Shown one piece after another: positions 36,798 to 46,900 of a stretch of 64,000 bases of DNA. Both the position numbers and the translations under genes were made by a program. Within the stretch, counting starts at the first letter, position 1; the number at the start of each line of letters is the position of its first letter. The DNA comes from Lachancea kluyveri NRRL Y-12651 (lineage: Eukaryota > Ascomycota > Saccharomycetes > Saccharomycetales > Saccharomycetaceae): the NCBI GenBank assembly GCA_000149225.2, contig CM000694.1, positions 248,001 to 312,000 on the forward strand, in the 5' to 3' direction. Below the pieces are notes generated by a model. That model did no database searches, had not been told where the DNA came from, and worked only from the letters and a program-made list of their open reading frames with translations.

Positions 36798-38162
36798 ATG
36801 CCAATAATGCCACCAAAACTTTCTTTAGAACTAAATCCTCCTTATAATGGGCAGTACTATACTGAACAAGATACCATTTCGGGTACAGTAACACTCCAGT
36901 TAAAAAAATCCACCGCAATAAGAGATATTAAGGTCACTTTAAAGGGTATTTCTGAGACCTTGACAAAGATGGAAGGAGACCAGTATGCGTATCCCCAACA
37001 AAATTTCATGATACCAGTACCAGATAACAAATCTGTTCATATACTTGTCGAGAATCACCAACAACTGTTTCCACCTGAAAATGTTAGTAAAGTTATTGAT
37101 GGTAATAACAAGGGCACTGGTTTCAAAATCAAGCCTGGTAGCTACCAATACAGCTTCCAGTTTAAGATCCCTCAGGTCCCTAAATGTCTTAAAAATCACC
37201 CAGACTATTTATTTACCTTCACTAAAGATATGAGTGAAGTTACGATGCCTCCAAGCTTTAACAACAAATTCCCGGTTATTGATTTTTCAAATTTGGAATC
37301 GTACTACTACAGCTTGGGGAAAATCCGATACTATGTCAAAGCTGAACTATTCCTAGGAAAACCGAAATTTTGGTACACACCCTTCAACAACTTGGTTGAT
37401 GAGTACACTTTGTTTGAATACATTCCTTCTGATGAGAACGTAATTGCACTTCCAAACAATCGTGATATATCGCAGGAAGAACTCGATATGAACCCAAGAC
37501 CTTTAGAAGGAACCACCTTAGGAATAGCCAAAACATATCAATCCACGAATAAATTAGAATGCAGAGGTGTAACATCATGGATTGAAGTACGTTCTAAAGG
37601 CCTCGATAAACTACATCGGATGGACTATCTGTTCAAATCACGCTGTAATAAATTGAATAGGATTTACTTGGTGGCTACCTCCCCACCCGACTTCCCCATA
37701 CGCATGACAAGAGTTCAACTGAACCTGTTAGAATTTGTAACCTACTTAGCGCAGGGGAGGAGCAATATCAATCATTCTTCTTTGAAACTCATTGAATTGC
37801 CTCTAGATAAATTTCTTGATCGTTCTAAATTCTATGAAACGCCGAACGGAAATTTTGAATGCAGAATTGACCTTAAGGACGTTCGCCAATTAAATCGATT
37901 AAGATTCAATGAAGAGGACTACAGACATCGGGGGAATAGACTGTACAGCTTCACAAGCTGTAATATAAAAAGAGATTTCGAACTACAACTGCATTTGGAA
38001 TTTGAAATACTAGGGGCAGCTTTTCAAAGCGAGGTGATAACAGGAGTTGTAAATGTACACAGTGAAGAGCAAAAAACTTGGGAACTGTTACCAAAGTATG
38101 TAGAAGACAATGAACCGCCTAGCTATGGAAGCTCGGCCGTACACTTAACTACAGCAGAATGA
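36798..38162 (+). CDS. ART10: Arrestin-related trafficking adaptor Art10
   Basis: 454 residues (S. cerevisiae 518). The arrestin-N region opens PPKLSLELNPPYNGQYYTEQD, matching APKISISLNPPYNGEFY of Art10, and continues with VTLKGISETLTKM and FKIKPGSYQYSFQFKIP. The C-terminus has EPPSYGSS, a PPxY motif for the WW domains of the ubiquitin ligase Rsp5. Art proteins direct Rsp5 to plasma-membrane transporters for endocytosis. Two starts are possible: ATG 36798 and, three codons on, ATG 36807, which aligns exactly with the S. cerevisiae start. An out-of-frame ATG at 36794 overlaps the first (ATGCATG), so leaky scanning to 36807 is likely. Confidence 0.92.
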   Translation: MPIMPPKLSLELNPPYNGQYYTEQDTISGTVTLQLKKSTAIRDIKVTLKGISETLTKMEGDQYAYPQQNFMIPVPDNKSVHILVENHQQLFPPENVSKVIDGNNKGTGFKIKPGSYQYSFQFKIPQVPKCLKNHPDYLFTFTKDMSEVTMPPSFNNKFPVIDFSNLESYYYSLGKIRYYVKAELFLGKPKFWYTPFNNLVDEYTLFEYIPSDENVIALPNNRDISQEELDMNPRPLEGTTLGIAKTYQSTNKLECRGVTSWIEVRSKGLDKLHRMDYLFKSRCNKLNRIYLVATSPPDFPIRMTRVQLNLLEFVTYLAQGRSNINHSSLKLIELPLDKFLDRSKFYETPNGNFECRIDLKDVRQLNRLRFNEEDYRHRGNRLYSFTSCNIKRDFELQLHLEFEILGAAFQSEVITGVVNVHSEEQKTWELLPKYVEDNEPPSYGSSAVHLTTAE

Positions 38163-38344
38163 ATACTGATAGAGACTTCACGCTCTTTTTGTTCATTTTA
38201 AAGAAGTTAATATGTACCTACGTACCAATAAAGTGAAAGTAGATCCTTGTTTGGGTCATAAGAAATGTAATAGAATGGGTATCTTTTTATTCTTGTCGAA
38301 AGAGTAAAACTTTTTTTGTCTGGCGATTGTTTTCTTGATAAAGA

Positions 38345-39121
38345 TCACAACAACATACCAGCCACCATCAAACCAGCACCAACCAAAACGTTACCAGTTT
38401 CTAGGATGTTTCCGCCAGCGCTGAAGGTAGAAATTGAATAGCTAGATATAGTGGAAGAAGAAGAGGCTTCAACAGTAGTGGTTTCTGCGGAAGAAGTAGA
38501 AACTTGGGAGGAAGTTGTGGAGTGAGAGGTGGATTCCACAGATGAGGAGGAGTGGGTAGAAGTAGATTCCACAGATGAAGATGGGGATGCGGAAGAGGTG
38601 GATTCCACAGAGGAAGAGCTTGCCTTAGTAGAAGAGCTAGATGGCTTAGCGGAGGAGGTAGATTCCACGGAGGAGGAGCTTGCCTCAGTAGAAGAACTAG
38701 ATGGTTTAGCAGAGGAGAAGCTTGCCTTGGTGGTAGAACTGGATTCTGCAGAGGAGGAGCTTACCTTGGTAGAGGAGCTTGATGGTTTAATAGAGGAAGA
38801 GGAAGCAGTGGAAGAAGAAGCAGCAGAAGAGGAGCTCGAAGTAGAATCCTTCAAAGAAACGCCTTGGTCGCTACAGGAGCTCTTGAAAGAAGAGTAAGCA
38901 TCATCGGAGTCACCGTTAGGGCAAATAGACTCCAAGCAGCTCTTGACGGAGTCGTTTTCCTTTTCACAGATACAACCGACTTGGTTCAAAGAACTACATT
39001 CGGACGACTTCTTGCCAACCTTAGCAACACAAGCCAACAAACAAGCTGGTGGAGTAGCTGCAACCTTAGTGGATAGCAAGGCCAGAGATAGGACGGAAGA
39101 TAGTACAACAGAAGGAAGCAT
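38345..39121 (-). CDS. CCW14: Covalently linked cell-wall glycoprotein with CFEM domain
   Basis: 258 residues (S. cerevisiae 238). Signal peptide to about residue 22 (LSLALLSTKVAA|TPPAC). The CFEM domain follows with eight cysteines at 27, 31, 42, 50, 52, 62, 67 and 83. The rest is a Ser-rich, heavily O-glycosylatable stalk made of short imperfect repeats (SSSSTKASSSSVEST type), ending in a GPI-attachment signal (GGNILETGNVLVGAGLMVAGMLL). A secreted GPI protein of the inner cell-wall layer, also called Ssr1/Icwp. The antisense frame of the Ser repeats stays open (38529-38897) only because of codon composition. Position matches YLR390W-A. Confidence 0.96.
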   Translation of the reverse strand: MLPSVVLSSVLSLALLSTKVAATPPACLLACVAKVGKKSSECSSLNQVGCICEKENDSVKSCLESICPNGDSDDAYSSFKSSCSDQGVSLKDSTSSSSSAASSSTASSSSIKPSSSSTKVSSSSAESSSTTKASFSSAKPSSSSTEASSSSVESTSSAKPSSSSTKASSSSVESTSSASPSSSVESTSTHSSSSVESTSHSTTSSQVSTSSAETTTVEASSSSTISSYSISTFSAGGNILETGNVLVGAGLMVAGMLL

Positions 39122-39705
39122 GGTGGTGTATTTGCTAATTCTTGTTCGAAAGAGTAGATAAACTTGTTTGTGAGGGAAAAGAGTTTAAATCGAGAAAACA
39201 AAAACAAAACGAAAATTTTTCGAAGAACTATTTATAGAAATATAACTATATACGTATTGTCACGTGTATAAGAACCAGCAAATAAGTACATAAAATTAAA
39301 TAAATTAATAGTCAAACAAGCGATGCGTGAGCTCTTGGAAGGATTGCTTATTTTTCTAGTATTATCAATCAAAGTTAGTTTAATCCATTAGCTACTGTAG
39401 TTTTATTTCGTTTATATTGTAGTTTAACGTTTGCTTACATTTTTTGAACTGTTAGTATTTCAAACCCGACTAACATGATTTACAGTTTCTAATAAAAATC
39501 CTACGATAATTGGAGGAACCATTCTGTTTATTCTATATTTTAAAGGTATAAGTATCATGTTCTCATTTGTCCAAATCTTGGTATCTGCGTTTTAAATTAT
39601 CTTTTTTTTCTTTTTTTTAAGTTTTATTATAGTGTTTATATATTCAGCATCTAACAGTAAATAAAATGGTGAGGCAAAAAGCAGTTACACGTTACGTAAA
39701 CATGA
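39122..39705. promoter_or_regulatory. CCW14 promoter and PEX19 3' flank
   Basis: 584 bases, AT-rich, no gene. On the minus strand a TATA-type stretch (TATATAGTTATATTTC, about 39252-39237) lies about 120 bases upstream of the CCW14 ATG. A GTTAGTA (39449-39455) has the branch-point heptamer in antisense but no matching splice sites. Confidence 0.5.
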
Positions 39706-40578
39706 TTATTGTTGTTTACAGGTATCTTCAAGGTCCTTGTCTAAATTTCCCAGATTACTATCTCCTTCAATTTCTAACATTTTTGCCAAGTCATCCATCT
39801 CTTTATTTCCTGATTCATTATTAAAGCCCTTGCTCACTGGTGAATCACCCAATTGTTCTAATTGATCTAGCAGTTCAGTCACTTCTTCCCTGTTCTTATC
39901 ATTATTATAGTCTTCTTTTTCATATATCACCACGATTTTCTCCACCAAATCGTATTGTTTTCTGTATGTGCCCATCTTCTCTTTATATTCTTCATTATCC
40001 TCGTTGTCTTCAAACCATTTACCAAACTCAACTTGCATCTCTTTCATCGGCTGATACAAAACCTCTTTCGATGACATCTGGTTTAACATACTTAAAATGG
40101 CATTGTCCATACCTTCCTCATCTCCGGTGCCATCGACAAGCTGATCCAACAATTGAGATAAGACATCGTCACTGTTGTGTTGTTTTTTTTCCTTCTCCAG
40201 ATTTGTGTCAACCTTATTACTATTTTCTTTTAACCTATCTAATGTATTGGACACGATGTCTTTAAAACCAGCAGACTGTTGACCCGTAGCTCCCTGGGGG
40301 TTTTCACCATTGCCCTCACCTGCCTCACCCAGCGCACCAAGTAGTTGCTTAAAGTTCTTCATCGTTTCTTTATCAGCATCCTCACCTTCTTTCTTCATCA
40401 ACTGCTCAAATTCGTTCTGCAAGTCCTCCACCATACCTGCTACTTCAGGGTCGTCAATCGCACCACTCTTTCTTTTATTGCTGTTATCCGTTTTGTCAGT
40501 GTCCTCTTCCACATCTAACCTCGAAGGATCATCCAGGTAGTCATCCAAATCATCAAAATCATCCAAATTACTACTCAT
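39706..40578 (-). CDS. PEX19: Pex19, farnesylated import receptor for peroxisomal membrane proteins
   Basis: 290 residues (S. cerevisiae 342). The acidic N-terminus MSSNLDDFDDLDDYLDDP is the Pex3-binding region; the helical C-terminal domain (about 150-285) contains MLNQMSSKEVLYQPMKEMQVEFGKWF, the membrane-protein signal-binding region. It ends CKQQ, a CaaX farnesylation box identical to that of S. cerevisiae Pex19. Pex19 chaperones peroxisomal membrane proteins in the cytosol and docks at Pex3. Divergent from UBC9 with 172 bases between, as YDL065C and YDL064W. Confidence 0.96.
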   Translation of the reverse strand: MSSNLDDFDDLDDYLDDPSRLDVEEDTDKTDNSNKRKSGAIDDPEVAGMVEDLQNEFEQLMKKEGEDADKETMKNFKQLLGALGEAGEGNGENPQGATGQQSAGFKDIVSNTLDRLKENSNKVDTNLEKEKKQHNSDDVLSQLLDQLVDGTGDEEGMDNAILSMLNQMSSKEVLYQPMKEMQVEFGKWFEDNEDNEEYKEKMGTYRKQYDLVEKIVVIYEKEDYNNDKNREEVTELLDQLEQLGDSPVSKGFNNESGNKEMDDLAKMLEIEGDSNLGNLDKDLEDTCKQQ

Positions 40579-40750
40579 TATACTTCTTTCACTTTTTTTG
40601 GTTCTTTTTTTCCTGTTTTGAGAACGACCACTTTGAGCGTCCAGTCAAGTTAGAACATCGCCTTAGAAAAAAGTTTGTCAGAAAAGCCGGTTATATATTT
40701 GTCAACAACTAGAAGGACAAGAAAAAACAACACAGTGTGAAAGCACTAGG

Positions 40751-41286
40751 ATGAGCAGTTTGTGTTTACAGCGTTTGCAAGAGGAACGGTATGTATAGAA
40801 TAGGACTTCTTAGCTTTTTTTTACTTTCTCTTTACTAACCCTGCTTGCAGTAAGAAGTGGAGGAAAGATCATCCCTTTGGGTTCTGGGCAAAACCGACCA
40901 GAAAAGCCGATGGTTCCATGAATTTACAGAAATGGGAAGCAGGTATTCCAGGTAAGGAAGGCACAATTTGGAAAGAAGGCGTTTATCCTATCACTATCGA
41001 ATATCCTGATGATTACCCATCCAAACCACCAAAAGTTAAGTTTCCTGCTGGTTTTTACCATCCAAACATTTATCCTAGTGGTACGGTGTGTCTAAGTATC
41101 TTGAATGAAGACCAAGATTGGAGACCAGCTATAACTTTAAAACAAATTGTGCTTGGTGTCCAAGACTTGTTGAATTCTCCGAACCCAGATTCCCCTGCTC
41201 AGGAGCCTGCCTGGAGAGCCTTTTCGAAAAACATAAAAGAGTACGAAAAAAAAGTTATAGAGCAATCTAAGAGGTATGCTACATAG
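40751..41286 (+). CDS. UBC9: SUMO-conjugating enzyme E2 (spliced)
   Basis: Two exons, 40751-40788 and 40851-41286, joined give 157 residues, the same length as S. cerevisiae Ubc9. Exon 1 encodes [13 protein letters not shown], identical to S. cerevisiae; exon 2 resumes [10 protein letters not shown]. Catalytic Cys93 sits in SGTVCLSIL, with HPN about ten residues upstream. Ubc9 transfers SUMO (Smt3) to substrates in the nucleus and is essential. Its biochemical partner in meiosis, the SUMO ligase Cst9/Zip3, is encoded 8 kb to the left. Order and strand as YDL064W, which also has an intron at this place. Confidence 0.98.
40789..40850 (+). other. UBC9 intron (62 nt)
   Basis: GTATGT at 40789-40794, branch point TACTAAC at 40833-40839, acceptor TTGCAG ending at 40850. 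Splits the Arg13 codon (CG|T). All three signals match consensus. Confidence 0.97.
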
Positions 41287-41373
41287 AACTATGTATATGC
41301 CGAATGTTGTAAAAAGAGGAAAAATGTTTTGTTTCATGTCTATTTTACATATGGTACACACGCGCGTACGCAT

Positions 41374-43245
41374 TTACTTATGCTCGTTTTTCTTGTAGTG
41401 GATAAAACTATCTAGAGTGGTAAAACAGTCGTGTGATTTAACCTTCAATTCTGGATTTTTATTTTTGTCAACAAGTTTAAAAGCCCTTTTCAGATTCGGA
41501 ATCACTTTGCCCTCTAAAATGTCCAAGAAGCCGTCCTGAACAAATACAGGTCCATCATAATCGAATGATGCGTCAGGATAAATCTCAAACAGGCTATTGG
41601 TGATCTCAATTAAAATAGATACTGGCGTATCTTTAGAGACTAGCTGTTCCATAAAAAATTGACCAACTTTGCGATTCAATTCGATATGACCACGCAGAGT
41701 GGCTATAGAGCTCAGTATGCCACAGCAACGCTGCTTCAGTTCTAGCGACTCTGTTTCTTCTAGACCGCTCGTATTCGTGTATTCAGCAATCACAGAAGCA
41801 ATGAAGCTTTCGTTGTCACAAGCAAAGAATTGCAGGTATGGTTGAGGGTCCTGTTGAAGTTGAACGGTCTTCAAAAGCGCCCACGTTGCACCCAATTTAC
41901 CCAACTTAACACCAAAATCTTCCTCCTGAGAAAATTCTTTATTGGTATCATTCATAGCGGTCCATAGTTGTTTCCAGGGTTCTTGTGGTAGTTCAAATAA
42001 ATTGATCCCCAAGGTTAAGTACAACCATAGGGTATTATTCCAAGCAATTAAAACACGAGATGTGAAATCAGAAAATAGAGTCTGGAATATAACAGGTAGC
42101 GCAACAGTTAAAATTTTTAGTAAAGCTTCGTCAACCTGCTTATGGTTTTCCTCAAACTGCGAAGCAATAATTTCAGCAATTGCAGTAATCAAATCTAAAG
42201 ATATTTCAATACTTTGCAATTTCGTCATTGCTTCAACGCGTTTTTTGGTGTAGTCCTTAATCTTACCGGCCACTTCCTCATTAGCAATACTTGCCAACTC
42301 TTGATCCAACGCAACGTTTGACAGCGAATGTTTCATCTCTTGCAGATCTATTTGTTCAATTGCAGTACAGGTCTTAAAGATAATAGACCTGGCTTGTTCA
42401 TTTGTGACCTGCATATCCAAAAATTGCAGGTAAATACCCTGAATTAGAACACGAGTGAGTTCATTGGGGTTGAATAAATCTATGTTTGGAAGATTCTTGA
42501 TAAACTCTGACAAGTATGTGTCGGTGGAAACTGCTTCAATGAAATCCGCAGATTCAGAGCTGAAATCGTATATTAAATCTAAAACAGTGTTGAACAAGTT
42601 TGAGGGAATCTTCAAACTAGCCTTTCTGGATTCATCAACCTTAAAACCGTATTGTAAAATCTTGACAATTACTTGAAACACTCTAGCTATCTTCTCCGTT
42701 GATATGATGTTCTCTAGGATGTCATCTGATCCGTTGGCTAATGCAACCAACAACGATAATAAGTTATCACCAAAGTCAAACAGCAATCTCTTGGATTCAG
42801 AAGACGCCTTAGAGTCTGACCCGTTCAAAGATTCCAAAGATTCCAACAACTTGTCAAACCCACTATTAATACTGGTCCATATATCAGATCTCCATAAATG
42901 AACTGAAACGTCATAACCTTCCTCCAAGGACAGGTTCCTTAGCAGTCCATATGATTCAACAACTATTTCCGTGTTTTCGTCTGTCAACAGCTTAGACATA
43001 ACGATATGAACCAGCTTTTGCTTCAGCAACAGCGATCTCATATGTGGATCCTCACATAGAACACTAATAGAGCCCAATGCCATAGACCTATCATTTTGAA
43101 CTACGCTTTGCAAGTTCTGCAACAGCGGTTGGATTTTTTTGGTTACCAACGCTTCATCTTTAGAACCCGTTCTAGTAGAACTGTTATTGGCCAATGGATT
43201 GGAACGAGCACGAGAAGCTCTGGATCTCTTTTTGGATTTACCCAT
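41374..43245 (-). CDS. SYO1: Syo1, transport adaptor for Rpl5 and Rpl11
   Basis: 623 residues (S. cerevisiae 620). The basic start MGKSKKRSRASRARSNPLANN is the PY-NLS-like signal for Kap104, near-identical to S. cerevisiae Syo1; the remainder is an ARM/HEAT alpha-solenoid with an acidic loop. It carries 5S RNP proteins Rpl5 and Rpl11 together into the nucleus. Upstream (higher coordinates) are overlapping GATGAG (PAC core) repeats at 43325-43335 and an AAAATTTTTC RRPE motif at 43349-43358, typical of ribosome-biogenesis genes. Convergent with UBC9 (87 bases between stops). Same as YDL063C. Confidence 0.96.
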   Translation of the reverse strand: MGKSKKRSRASRARSNPLANNSSTRTGSKDEALVTKKIQPLLQNLQSVVQNDRSMALGSISVLCEDPHMRSLLLKQKLVHIVMSKLLTDENTEIVVESYGLLRNLSLEEGYDVSVHLWRSDIWTSINSGFDKLLESLESLNGSDSKASSESKRLLFDFGDNLLSLLVALANGSDDILENIISTEKIARVFQVIVKILQYGFKVDESRKASLKIPSNLFNTVLDLIYDFSSESADFIEAVSTDTYLSEFIKNLPNIDLFNPNELTRVLIQGIYLQFLDMQVTNEQARSIIFKTCTAIEQIDLQEMKHSLSNVALDQELASIANEEVAGKIKDYTKKRVEAMTKLQSIEISLDLITAIAEIIASQFEENHKQVDEALLKILTVALPVIFQTLFSDFTSRVLIAWNNTLWLYLTLGINLFELPQEPWKQLWTAMNDTNKEFSQEEDFGVKLGKLGATWALLKTVQLQQDPQPYLQFFACDNESFIASVIAEYTNTSGLEETESLELKQRCCGILSSIATLRGHIELNRKVGQFFMEQLVSKDTPVSILIEITNSLFEIYPDASFDYDGPVFVQDGFLDILEGKVIPNLKRAFKLVDKNKNPELKVKSHDCFTTLDSFIHYKKNEHK

Positions 43246-43324
43246 GGTACACCCGCCGTATTTTTACAAGGGAACACAGCACGTACAGATTGCTTTCTAA
43301 GCCTGAGACTAGAGATATTAATGA

Positions 43325-43358
43325 GATGAGATGAGATGGGAAGGGCTTAAAATTTTTC
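43325..43358. promoter_or_regulatory. PAC and RRPE motifs upstream of SYO1
   Basis: Two overlapping GATGAG hexamers (43325-43335) are followed by AAAATTTTTC (43349-43358), 80-113 bases upstream of the SYO1 ATG. PAC (Dot6/Tod6) and RRPE (Stb3) sites control ribosome-biogenesis genes in S. cerevisiae. Confidence 0.65.
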
Positions 43359-43381
43359 TCAATCTGTGAGATTGAGAAAAA
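43353..43381. repeat. Perfect 13-bp inverted repeat upstream of SYO1
   Basis: TTTTTCTCAATCT (43353-43365), loop GTG, AGATTGAGAAAAA (43369-43381). The left arm overlaps the RRPE motif; the element sits between ECM19's 3' end and SYO1's start, so it could be in either transcript's untranslated part. Confidence 0.9.
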
Positions 43382-43463
43382 AAGAAACTACTGCGTACAT
43401 AGTGATATATATGATTTTCTATTTACAAGTGAATAGCATTTATGGAAGACAGAACTACTTGGT

Positions 43464-43724
43464 CTAGTCGTGATCCTTTTGCTGTCTCTCTATATCTCTC
43501 TGATCTTGTACCTTGTTTAACTCATTTCTTAGTTGCAGCATAGATCTTGGAGCAACCGGGTTGCCCTCTTCGTCGTACACTGGAACCTCAATATCCTTTC
43601 TTAAGTTACCATCTTTCTTTAATCTGTCGAGCACGATTGGTTCAAAAAACTGAGTACCAGTGTAAACACCGACAGCACACACCAGGGAGAACGCAATCAC
43701 GTCAAAGCCTCTTATTCTGGCCAT
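43464..43724 (-). CDS. ECM19: Ecm19-like small mitochondrial protein
   Basis: 86 residues (S. cerevisiae Ecm19 112). One N-terminal span at about residues 8-26 (DVIAFSLVCAVGVYTGTQFF) then EPIVLDRLKKDGNLRKDIEV and a charged tail with a short coiled coil ending QQKDHD. Naming rests mainly on position: divergent from STE23, as YLR390W is from YLR389C. No function is established for Ecm19 beyond a cell-wall screen and mitochondrial location. I cannot verify residue-level similarity from memory. Confidence 0.75.
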   Translation of the reverse strand: MARIRGFDVIAFSLVCAVGVYTGTQFFEPIVLDRLKKDGNLRKDIEVPVYDEEGNPVAPRSMLQLRNELNKVQDQRDIERQQKDHD

Positions 43725-43983
43725 ATGTGTTCACTTGTGCGTATGTTTCACTTGTTTCTTTTAACCTGTGTTTGCGCCTGGTGAGTCAAACTATCAACTG
43801 ATTTCTCTCCATACGCCTGGTGACAACGAGGATTTCCGAAGGCGAACTTTCCTTTTTAAAAGAAACTAAAACTATTTAAACTGAAAAGGGCACGAAAGGC
43901 TGACTGAAATAAACGATTCAAAGGACAAAACTACTAACTTTTCTGTTACTATCGTTTAACCCATACTGTACAGTCACTCCTTT

Positions 43984-46900
43984 ATGAGTTTATTTCTACA
44001 TCATAGCTCCTTACTTTTACAAAATTCCATACTCGCGTCTGTTACACGCTTATTACCACGTATCACCCCAGTTATACTATCCAATTACCGTCACCATATG
44101 AGCTCTTCTAATAGTTATATAAATCACAAAATCAGTTTTAAAAAGCCTGATTTAGATGACAGAAACTATCGTTTCATTCAGCTCCCTAACAATCTAAAAG
44201 CGTTATTAATCCAGGATCCAGCGACGGATAAAGCAGCTGCAGCGTTGGATATTAATGTCGGTGCCTTTGAAGACCCTGAAAATATTCCTGGACTGGCTCA
44301 TTTCTGTGAACACTTGTTGTTCATGGGAAGCTCCAAGTTTCCCGATGAAAATGAGTACTCCAGCTTTTTGAGTAAGCACGGTGGTGCCTCAAACGCGTAC
44401 ACCGGCTCCCAAAACACCAACTATTACTTTCAAGTAAACCATGAAGATTTGAGAGGTGCACTGGATAGATTTTCCGGGTTTTTCACCAGCCCTTTATTCA
44501 ACAAGAACTCGACAGACAAGGAAATTAACGCCGTAGATAGCGAAAATAAAAAGAATTTGCAAAACGATTTGTGGAGAATGTACCAGTTAGATAAATCCTT
44601 CACTAGTCCTATGCATCCATACCACAAATTCTCCACTGGTAACCTAAAAACTTTGGGTGAAACACCAAAAAATCAAGGGTTAGACATTAGAGATGAGTTG
44701 TTGAAGTTCTACAATAAATTCTATTCTGCCAATATCATGAAATTGTGCGTCTTAGGCAGGGAAGATTTGGACACCATGTCTGAGTGGGTTTACGAACTTT
44801 TTAAAGACGTTCGTAATAACAACTGCTCAGTACCAGAGTATAGCATACCCTTATTGCCCGCAGAATATAAGACCAAAATCATTAGAGCCAAGCCAGTCAA
44901 AGACTTGAAGAAAGTTGAAATTACGTTCGCTGTTCCAGATGTTGATGTCCATTGGGAATCCAAACCCCATCACTATCTAAGCCATTTGATTGGACACGAA
45001 GGTTCTGGATCGTTGTTGGCTTACTTGAAAGGTCAAGGTTGGGCTAACGAATTATCTGCCGGTGCTCATACCGTGTCTGTCAACAACGCCTTCTTTTCTG
45101 TTGATATTGAACTTACCAATAATGGCTTAGATCATTATCAAGATGTGGTTTCTTCCGTGTTTCAATACATCGAGATGTTAAAATGCAGCTTACCACAAAG
45201 TTGGATTTATACAGAATTGAAAGATGTTGCACAGGCAAGCTTCAAGTTTAAACAAAAAGGACATGCATCTTCTACAGTTTCTTCCTTGGCAAAAGCACTT
45301 GAAAAAGAGTATATTCCAGTGGGTGACATCTTGAGCACATCGTTGCTGAGAAAATACGATCCTGAACTTATCATGCAATACACCAACATTTTAACGCCTG
45401 AGAACTCTCGTATCACTGTAATTTCTAAAGACGTCGAGACAGATTCCAAGGAAAAATGGTATGGTACCGAGTACAGCGTCATTGATTATCCCAAAGAATT
45501 TTTAGATAAACTAAAAGAATCTGGTTTGAACCCACATTTGCACTTACCACGTCCTAATGAGTTCATTTCTACCAATTTTCAAGTCAAAAAGCAAGAAAGT
45601 GCTGAACCGTTACTCGAGCCGTTATTGCTGAAAGACGACTACTGTAGTAAATTATGGTACAAGAAGGATGACACCTTTTGGGCTCCAAGAGGCTATATTT
45701 ATGTTTCCATGAAGTTGGCGCACACCCACTCGAGCATCGTCAACAGTATGCTTACTTCGCTGTATGTGGAACTGATTAACGATCACTTAAAGGATCTACA
45801 GTACGATGCAGAGGTTGCCAATCTTCATGTTTCCTTTAGCAAGACAAACCAGGGCTTAGACATTTCTCTATGTGGCTACAACGAAAAGCTAACTATTTTA
45901 CTTACCAGATTTTTAGAAGGTATTAAGGAATTTACGCCAAAGTTAGACCGCTTCAAAATTTTCCAGGACAAATTGGTGAGGAAATTGAATAATCACCTGT
46001 ACGAAGTACCATACTCTCAGCTGTCTGGTATTTTTAATTCTTTGATCAACGAACGGTCCTGGTCTACCAAAGAAAAATTAGACCTTACTAAACAGTTGAC
46101 GTTTGAGCATTTAAAGAATTTTATTCCAACAATCTATGAACAGCTATACTATGAAATTCTCGTTCATGGTAACTTTTCCCAAGAGGCTGCAACCGAAATA
46201 AACGACTTGGTTAAAATGATGGTACCTAATGACATTAAAAACTTGCAAGTCAAAAATGGCAAACTGAGATCGTACATAATTCCTCAAGAAAAAACCTTCC
46301 GTATGGAGCTTCCATTGGCTGATGAGAAGAATGTCAATTCATGCATTCAACATGTCACTCAGTTCGGAATTTATTCAGAGGACTTATCTGCCAAAACCGC
46401 GTTACTTGCTCAGTTGATCGACGAGCCATGCTTTGACACATTGAGAACTAAGGAGCAATTGGGCTATGTCGTTTTTAGCTCAGCCTTGAGCACCCACGGT
46501 ACCGTAAACTTGCGTTTGTTGATTCAATCTGAGCGCGATTCTTCATACCTAGAATCGAGGATCGACTCCTTTCTAAAGAAATTCGGGAACATTTTGAGGG
46601 AAATGCCTGAAGAAGAGTTTGAAAAGCATAAGGTAGCCCTATGTAAGACCTTATCGCAAAAGTACAAAAACTTGAGAGAAGAAAATGTGAGGTTTGTTAC
46701 CGCCATCTACCTCGGTAACTACAACTTTACCAGTAAGCAGAGGAAGGCCAAACTAGTTGAGAAATTCACCAAAGAAGATATGATTGAGTTCTATGAAAAG
46801 TATGTCGTCGCACCAACCGCTCCTAGATTAGTTGTCCATCTAAAATCGCAAGCTATTGATGAAGAAAAGCAGAAGAAGGATCACGTGGAAGGTTATCCAA

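Noticed and set aside
38529-38897. 122-codon Glu-rich frame antisense to CCW14
   Set aside because: It mirrors the Ser codons of the CCW14 stalk; open only through codon composition.
43740-43972. Possible 5' UTR intron of STE23 (GTATGT near 43740, TACTAAC near 43934, AG near 43972)
   Set aside because: The donor lies 16 bases from the ECM19 start on the other strand, so STE23 transcription would have to begin inside ECM19. No coding sequence needs the join, and isolated 7-mers are expected by chance a few times in 64 kb.
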